Origin: Rhodospirillales bacterium
Lineage (GTDB): Bacteria > Pseudomonadota > Alphaproteobacteria > Rhodospirillales > WMHbin7
Direction of reading: 5' to 3'
Assembly: GCA_016215555.1 (NCBI GenBank)
Contig: JACRJC010000018.1
Span: 1 to 64,000, forward strand
DNA: 64,000 bases
Each line of letters opens with the position of its first letter. Position 1 is the first letter of the stretch. Positions 59,343 to 64,000 of this stretch are shown piece by piece. The translations under genes were made by a program, and so were the position numbers. Under the pieces are notes generated by a model. That model saw only the letters and a program-made list of their open reading frames with translations, ran no database searches and was not told the origin of the DNA.

Positions 59343-59384
59343 GGACATGGGCGACTTTTATTTTATTGAAGGCCGCCCATGTCC
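59343..59384. other. 11-bp inverted repeat between NapC-like and TauE genes
   Basis: GGACATGGGCG (59343-59353) and CGCCCATGTCC (59374-59384) are a perfect pair around a 20-base AT-rich loop. There is no T-run, so it may be an mRNA stabiliser or processing site that lowers TauE expression. Confidence 0.6.
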
Positions 59385-59398
59385 ACACAAGTTGATTT

Positions 59399-60031
59399 TT
59401 ACTGTTTCTTGCCAGCAATCGCCGCCGAGAAGGCTTCGGTCAATGGAGCTTCTTTATGTACCAGATTGTAATGGCAGGCGATACAGGTTTGCCCTTCATT
59501 CTTGGCGGCCTCATGCGCCCGCTGGCCCCTGGCACGCTGCGGCTTGATGGCATCGAAGTTGTGGCAGGAACGGCATGTGGCGCTATCCGTTGCCAATAGG
59601 TGCAGGCGCACCTTTTCGGCCATTTTGCTGCGTTGCGACTCGAATACCTCGGGCTTCGTCCAATCATGGCTGAATTCCGAGATCAGGTCGTGCGTGCCCA
59701 TCATATGATCCCACACGGCGGGCCAGAAGCGTTTCGAGACATGGCAGCTTCCGCATTCGGGGCGCACGCCCGAGGCGGACTGGTAGTGTTTCGACTGCTT
59801 GAACTCCTCATAGACATAGGCGTTCATTGAGTGGCAGGAAATGCAGAACTCCGTCGAGTTGGCGCGGACATTCAGTTCCTCGGCGGCCACGAAGGAAACG
59901 CTGAGAACAATGACAGTCACCAGCCCGGCCAGAAAGCCGTTCAGGGGATGCTCAAAGAAGTCGTGAAGGGCGCGCCACAGCGCGCGCGCCCTCCCTTCCT
60001 TGTGGGTATCGTTACTTGAGTTCGACGGCAT
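59399..60031 (-). CDS. NapC/NirT-type tetraheme cytochrome c
   Basis: A 210-residue quinol-oxidising cytochrome. One N-terminal membrane anchor (GFLAGLVTVIVLSVSFVAAE) is followed by four CxxCH sites: CISCH, CGSCH, CRSCH and CIACH. Such proteins pass electrons from the quinol pool to periplasmic partners. ATG 60031 follows GGGAGATAT and overlaps the upstream gene by 20 bases, so it is coupled to the EB_dh-like cytochrome, its likely electron partner. Confidence 0.9.
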   Translation of the reverse strand: MPSNSSNDTHKEGRARALWRALHDFFEHPLNGFLAGLVTVIVLSVSFVAAEELNVRANSTEFCISCHSMNAYVYEEFKQSKHYQSASGVRPECGSCHVSKRFWPAVWDHMMGTHDLISEFSHDWTKPEVFESQRSKMAEKVRLHLLATDSATCRSCHNFDAIKPQRARGQRAHEAAKNEGQTCIACHYNLVHKEAPLTEAFSAAIAGKKQ

Positions 60032-61334
60032 TGATATCTCCCTTGCCCGCACCCAGACTCAGGGTTTTTGGCAGGCTGACATAGTGGAAGCGGGTGGTGA
60101 CGTTGTCGTCATGTACCGCCAGGCCGACTGGATAGGTCTGTCCCGGCGCCAGCGCCACATCGTCCTTCTGTCCGGTGTCAAGCTTACGCGAGACTATCAT
60201 CGTCCATTCGCCGTTGGCCCAGGTGCCGGAGGCGTTGAGGTCGCTTGCCGAGCCGTCGGTTGCCGGGTTTAGGATGAATCCGGGCAGGATGTCGCCGTCC
60301 TTCATCTTCGAGGCGTCGTAGGGAATGCTGTTGTCCGTTGTCAGCTTAGGCGCCTTAAGATCACGGAACTGAGCTTCGCTCAGCGCCGCCTTGCCGCCGT
60401 TCTTGGCTGGATCGAACATGAATTTCGGCTCTTTTTTGGCGCCGTCCCAGTTGCCGTCGAAAGGCTTCTTGCCCTTGTCGAAGTTGCGCCACTGGAAGAC
60501 GTAAGAATCGTCCGCCTTGCCCACGGGGACGGAACGGTAGGCTCGCGCCTGCCACAGGTCGAGGTAAGTACCTTTGGCCATCAGAGCGTCAAGATCTTCC
60601 TTGGATTTCAACTTGTCCCAGCCGCCAGCGTCGTTCATTTCCGTGCGGGTTTCGGACAAGTACTTACGGATGTCGTCCTTCTTCATCCCGGCATCACCCA
60701 AGACAGGATGAGCCTTGACTTGATCCTTGGTGGGTTCGTTGGGGGCGTCGCGCATGGAATTGTGGCAAGTCACCCAGCAACCCTGATTGGCGAAGTTGGC
60801 AACCGTTCCCTTGCTGTCGGCGAACATGAAGTTGAAACGGTCCTCATAGGAGACCTTGGCGGCGCCGGACTTGACGTCCTTGTCCGTTCGGTTGCTGCCG
60901 TAGGTGACCCATTTACCGTCCTTGAGGCCCTTGTAGTTATGGAACGCTCCTGCCTCTTTCAGGTTGGTCGGCCAATTGGCGCGCAGATAGAAATTCTCCT
61001 TGTCGTAGGCGGCCTGAACCTTAAGTTTAATTGATCCCGGCTTGCCGGAAATGGGGGTGGGTTCCAGCTTCTTGCCGCTGACGATGACGTCGCCAAGGTC
61101 TTTCTCCTCGCCGGCATGGCATTCGTTGCAGCTCTTGCCAGCGTTGACGCCCGTGGCCCCAGCCTTGTGCGCGGCGCTCTTCATCCATTCCTGGGTCGAT
61201 TGGCCGGGGTAGAACAGGGTGATTTCCTTGACCGGAACTTTCGACCAGTCGATTTTGGCCGGGTCGGCGGCAAGCGCCGTTCCGCCAGCAAAAACCGCCG
61301 ACAGAATGGCCGTCGTTATGAAGGTGTGTTTCAT
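60012..61334 (-). CDS. periplasmic ethylbenzene-dehydrogenase-type (EB_dh) cytochrome with two heme c motifs
   Basis: A 440-residue secreted protein (signal MKHTFITTAILSAVFAGGTA). Heme motifs: CNECH (about 70) and an unusual C-x3-C-H, GCWVTCHNS (about 190). The remainder has the beta-rich EB_dh heme-binding pattern (KLKVQAAYDKENFYLRANWP, ARAYRSVPVGKADDSYVFQW, LAVHDDNVTTRFHYVSLP), related to gamma subunits of DMS/ethylbenzene dehydrogenases. It is expressed from a sigma-54 promoter. Physiological donor is probably the NapC-like protein; acceptor unknown. Confidence 0.82.
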   Translation of the reverse strand: MKHTFITTAILSAVFAGGTALAADPAKIDWSKVPVKEITLFYPGQSTQEWMKSAAHKAGATGVNAGKSCNECHAGEEKDLGDVIVSGKKLEPTPISGKPGSIKLKVQAAYDKENFYLRANWPTNLKEAGAFHNYKGLKDGKWVTYGSNRTDKDVKSGAAKVSYEDRFNFMFADSKGTVANFANQGCWVTCHNSMRDAPNEPTKDQVKAHPVLGDAGMKKDDIRKYLSETRTEMNDAGGWDKLKSKEDLDALMAKGTYLDLWQARAYRSVPVGKADDSYVFQWRNFDKGKKPFDGNWDGAKKEPKFMFDPAKNGGKAALSEAQFRDLKAPKLTTDNSIPYDASKMKDGDILPGFILNPATDGSASDLNASGTWANGEWTMIVSRKLDTGQKDDVALAPGQTYPVGLAVHDDNVTTRFHYVSLPKTLSLGAGKGDINAVELK

Positions 61335-61376
61335 GTTTCCTCCCCATGGGATTTTGTGGTTGGTGGAGAAACAACC

Positions 61377-61391
61377 GCAAACTTCGTGCCA
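61377..61391 (-). promoter_or_regulatory. sigma-54 promoter of the cytochrome operon
   Basis: On the minus strand TGGCAC (61391-61386) and TTGC (61380-61377) are 5 bases apart, an exact -24/-12 match. The predicted start site near 61365 gives a leader of about 30 bases to ATG 61334, with GGGGAGGAAAC before it. Confidence 0.85.
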
Positions 61392-61476
61392 TTTTCCGAG
61401 AGGAGATCGAACCTACTTACTGGGGGTATTTATTGAGCATAATAATTACAAGACGATCATGTTGTTGTCGCGATTG

Positions 61477-61492
61477 TGTGACAGGTGTCACA
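61477..61492. promoter_or_regulatory. enhancer-like palindrome for the sigma-54 activator
   Basis: TGTGACA-GG-TGTCACA is a perfect 7-bp inverted repeat about 86-100 bases upstream of the -24 box, where NtrC-type activators bind. It overlaps the stop codon of the activator gene itself. Confidence 0.7.
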
Positions 61493-62858
61493 TCTTTATG
61501 TCAAATCCCCAGCGCTTCATGCGCACATAAAGATTCTGCCGCGAGATGCCCGACATGCGGGCCGCTTCCGAAATGTTGCCGCCGCTTTCAGCGAACAGAC
61601 GTCTCAGGTAATTGCGCTCGAACAATTCCCGCGCCTGGTGATAGGCAAGCACGCCGCTCACCGTTTCCTGCGCTGTTTGGGGGCCGCCTTCCGTCAGATC
61701 AAGGTCTTCCGGTTGAACCGGGCCATCGGGCCTGAGGGCCACCGTGCGCTCGATCAGGTTGCGTAGCTGGCGGACATTGCCGGGCCAGGTTTCGTTTTGC
61801 AGTCGCCTTTGCACCTCGGGCAGCAGAGGCCCCACCGATTTCCCGAAACGGGCATTGAATTGATCGAGGAAATGGGCGGCCAGCAGCGGCACATCCTCGG
61901 TTCTTTGACGCAAAGGTGGCACTGCCAGCGAAACCACATTGATGCGGTAGAACAGATCTTCCCGGAAGCGCCCGGCTTTCACCTCTTCGTACAGGGGCCG
62001 GTTCGAAGCGCAAAGCAGGCGGAAATTGCCAGACCTTGGTTTGGTGCTGCCCAGGCGGCAGAAGGAGCGCTCCTGAATCACGCGCAGAAGGCTGGCCTGC
62101 AGCTTCGGGCTGGTGTCGGCGATCTCGTCAAGGAACAAAGTGCCATCCTCGGCATCCTCGAAATAGCCTGGAGTGGCTCGAAAGGCGCCGGTAAAAGCAC
62201 CTTTTTCATAACCGAAAAGGGTGCTTTCAAGCAGACTCTCCGAGAGCGCTCCGCAATTGATGGCCAGAAACGGACCCTTGGCTCTGGAACCTGAAGCATG
62301 GATCATGCGGGCCACCAGTTCCTTGCCGGTGCCGCTTTCGCCTTCGATCAGAACGGTTGTGTCCAAGGGGGCCACTTGCTCGATACGCTGCTGAAGCGAC
62401 CGGATGGCCAGGGATCGGCCAACGATGTTGGGAAAGTTGCCGCCCGATGCCAGCGTCTTCTTCAAATCATCGATTTCACGGTAAGCGCGGTCCAGCTCCA
62501 GCGCCCGGTCAATGACGGCCTCCAACTCCTCCAGATTGTCGAAAGGCTTGGTCAGATAATCGAACAGGCCCTCGCGCACCGCCCGCATGGCGTCGCGCAC
62601 GTCGGCAAAGCCGGTTATCAACAGCGCGATCAGATGGGGTCTTGCCGTCCGGGCCTCCGTGACCAGATCTAGGCCGTTGCCGTCCGGCAGGCGTTGATCC
62701 ATGACCACCAGATTGAAGGAAGATTCGGCCAAAAGCTTTCTGGCTTCGGCGGCAGTCGTTGCAAATGAGGGGACAAGTCCCTTGCCGGCCAGCAGGGTTT
62801 CGAACAGACGGCGCGTGAAGGGGTCATCATCCGCCACCAATACCCTCGAAACCGTCAT
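61488..62858 (-). CDS. NtrC-family sigma-54-dependent response regulator
   Basis: A 456-residue activator. Receiver (about 5-120; VLVADDDPFT, phospho-Asp in NLVVMDQRLPDGNG, LTKPF). AAA+ domain (about 145-380) with Walker A GESGTGKE, the sigma-54 contact loop GAFTGA and Walker B GTLFLDEIAD. Fis-type HTH at the end (NISEAARMSGISRQNLYVRM). It overlaps the kinase stop (ATGA) and lies upstream of the sigma-54-controlled cytochrome operon on the same strand. Confidence 0.93.
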   Translation of the reverse strand: MTVSRVLVADDDPFTRRLFETLLAGKGLVPSFATTAAEARKLLAESSFNLVVMDQRLPDGNGLDLVTEARTARPHLIALLITGFADVRDAMRAVREGLFDYLTKPFDNLEELEAVIDRALELDRAYREIDDLKKTLASGGNFPNIVGRSLAIRSLQQRIEQVAPLDTTVLIEGESGTGKELVARMIHASGSRAKGPFLAINCGALSESLLESTLFGYEKGAFTGAFRATPGYFEDAEDGTLFLDEIADTSPKLQASLLRVIQERSFCRLGSTKPRSGNFRLLCASNRPLYEEVKAGRFREDLFYRINVVSLAVPPLRQRTEDVPLLAAHFLDQFNARFGKSVGPLLPEVQRRLQNETWPGNVRQLRNLIERTVALRPDGPVQPEDLDLTEGGPQTAQETVSGVLAYHQARELFERNYLRRLFAESGGNISEAARMSGISRQNLYVRMKRWGFDIKM

Positions 62859-64000
62859 TTCACCCCTCCCGGAAGAACGTTCCGGGGAAACCACAGCAAA
62901 AAGCGTGCCCCGCCGCCGGGCGTATCATGGATGGTGATATCCCCCCCATGCTGGACCACGATATGCTCGACGACCGAGAGCCCAAGCCCCATGCCGCCCG
63001 GCTTTGTGGTGAAGAAAGGGGTGAAGATGCGCTCGCGCTCGGAGGCCGGAATGCCCGGCCCGTGGTCGATCACTTCCAGCCGCCAGCCATGGCGGTGTGT
63101 GTGTGGGTGAGGCTCCGGAGCCAGCTCAACCTTGATGGCGGTTATGGGCGAGGCCTGAAAGGCGTTGTTGAGGAGATTGAAAAGGGCATGGCGGATCAAC
63201 ACCGGATCGGCCTCGAAGTCTGTATTCCCCTCTGGCAGATTGAGTTCGATGCTGGGATGGCCGGGTGTGCTGTCCCGGAACAAGGCCGCGGTATCCGCCA
63301 CCAGGGGAGCCAAGGAAACCGGTTGCAATTGGCAGCGCGCCGCCTTGGTGAAGGCAAGCATCCTTTTTACGAACTCGCTGCAATGCTCGCCCGCATGCCG
63401 GATGTCGGCCAGCAGGGCCTTGACCCGGACGGGAACGTCTGCCTCACGTTCCGCAAGTTGGGCCAGATTGACCACGCCCACCAGCGGATTGTTGATCTGA
63501 TGGGCAATCTCGCCCACCATGGTGCCGGTTGCCGAAAGTTTCTCGAGATGGATGATGCGCTGATGCTCGCCGCTCAGGCGCATAAGCTGGCTTTCCGCTT
63601 CTTGGCGGCCCAGCCAGACCGAGCGGAAAAGCGCGAAAAGGGCGGTGAAGAGAAGGGCTCCACCTATCGCCGTGACGAGCCACACTAGCACGATGCCCCT
63701 CTCGATGGTGGCGTTGAGGCTGGCCGAAGAGCGGTAAAGCGCCATTACCCCACCTACCTCGGGCTTTGCGGAAGCAGTGCCGCGGATGTGAATGGGGACG
63801 TAGAATTCGACGACGGGTGGCAGGGGATCGCGGGTCTCGGGCAGGGTTTGGTTGGTTTCCTCCTCCTCATAAAAAACGACGGTGTTGCCGCCTGCGGCGG
63901 CCTGAGTGATGTTGGCGGTACGGGTGGCTTTCGTGCCAATCAGCGAGGCGTCATCCGACCAGACGATGGCGCCGGAGGGATCGAAGACCTTGATGCGCAC
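62855..64000 (-). CDS. sensor histidine kinase, N-terminus beyond the window
   Basis: The last ~380 residues are visible. A probably periplasmic sensor region (to about residue 100) ends in a transmembrane helix (IVLVWLVTAIGGALLFTALF). H-box GEIAHQINNPLVGVVNLAQL and a GHKL ATPase follow (ALFNLLNNAFQ, DHGPGIPASERERIFTPFFT, GGMGLGLSVVEHIV). The frame is open to position 64000 and may start earlier. It should phosphorylate the downstream NtrC-type regulator. Confidence 0.88.
   Translation of the reverse strand: MRIKVFDPSGAIVWSDDASLIGTKATRTANITQAAAGGNTVVFYEEEETNQTLPETRDPLPPVVEFYVPIHIRGTASAKPEVGGVMALYRSSASLNATIERGIVLVWLVTAIGGALLFTALFALFRSVWLGRQEAESQLMRLSGEHQRIIHLEKLSATGTMVGEIAHQINNPLVGVVNLAQLAEREADVPVRVKALLADIRHAGEHCSEFVKRMLAFTKAARCQLQPVSLAPLVADTAALFRDSTPGHPSIELNLPEGNTDFEADPVLIRHALFNLLNNAFQASPITAIKVELAPEPHPHTHRHGWRLEVIDHGPGIPASERERIFTPFFTTKPGGMGLGLSVVEHIVVQHGGDITIHDTPGGGARFLLWFPRNVLPGGVK

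Noticed and set aside
1-64000. CRISPR arrays, rRNA genes, complete insertion sequences with transposase
   Set aside because: Looked for on both strands; no regularly spaced repeats, rRNA sequence or transposase gene could be supported.

Overview
The window looks like chromosome from an alphaproteobacterium, most likely a Rhodospirillales member near Magnetospirillum. This is inferred from the high GC, the MaeB-type malic enzyme, the Mla-type lipid transporter, the alphaproteobacterial sulfate-assimilation operon (cysI-cysH-cysD-cysNC), the cytosolic NiFe hydrogenase and several NapC-type and CuA-type respiratory genes. No 16S rRNA is present, so the taxonomy is an inference.

1-20.6 kb is mostly housekeeping DNA. 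It holds a clipped gene, a MerR regulator, an iron-dependent redox enzyme coupled to a malic enzyme, tRNA-Leu(GAG) and lipB. A disturbed segment follows (broken RelE-like toxin, its antitoxin, a solitary molybdopterin oxidoreductase, a repeat end and a second lipB 3' fragment). Next is a tightly overlapping minus-strand operon that joins a SpoIIE phosphatase/RsbW-like kinase, a STAS protein and an MlaEFD/PqiC lipid transporter to an RNA methyltransferase. An EAL/CBS/GGDEF protein and a giant TPR-glycosyltransferase-methyltransferase fusion complete the region.

20.6-40.2 kb is a compact prophage with a T7-like late-gene order: portal, scaffold, capsid, gp11-like, gp12-like, gp14-like, fibre, holin, Rz/Rz1, terminase, endolysins. 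It is controlled by a LexA/CI-type S24 repressor. I see no integrase, recombinase, replication gene or RNA polymerase. Two cargo cassettes interrupt it. One (26.5-28.2 kb) carries two tandem CPBP membrane proteases between terminators. The other (36.6-38.9 kb, visibly lower GC) carries a peptidoglycan-binding protein, a radical SAM/SPASM-like enzyme and a GNAT-like protein, bracketed by a duplicated lysozyme gene. A short module from the C-terminus of the scaffold recurs at the N-terminus of two other prophage proteins. tRNA-Val(GAC) lies just beyond the right edge.

41.2-47.2 kb is sulfate assimilation, with a divergent rhodanese and a palindrome-rich shared promoter. 47.5-53.1 kb is a four-gene operon of hydrogenase small subunit, large subunit, maturation protease and a histidine kinase that begins with a Rieske [2Fe-2S] domain. 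This looks like a hydrogen- or redox-sensing unit. A ~300 bp inverted-repeat element follows.

53.5-64 kb is respiratory and regulatory. An OmpR/EnvZ-type pair is divergent from a CuA subunit II and a ba3-like heme-copper oxidase subunit I whose expected active-site histidines are replaced by tyrosine at two positions. A sigma-54 promoter with an upstream palindrome drives an ethylbenzene-dehydrogenase-like cytochrome, a NapC-type tetraheme cytochrome and a TauE/SafE permease. The adjacent NtrC-type regulator and its kinase are the likely controllers; the kinase runs off the window.
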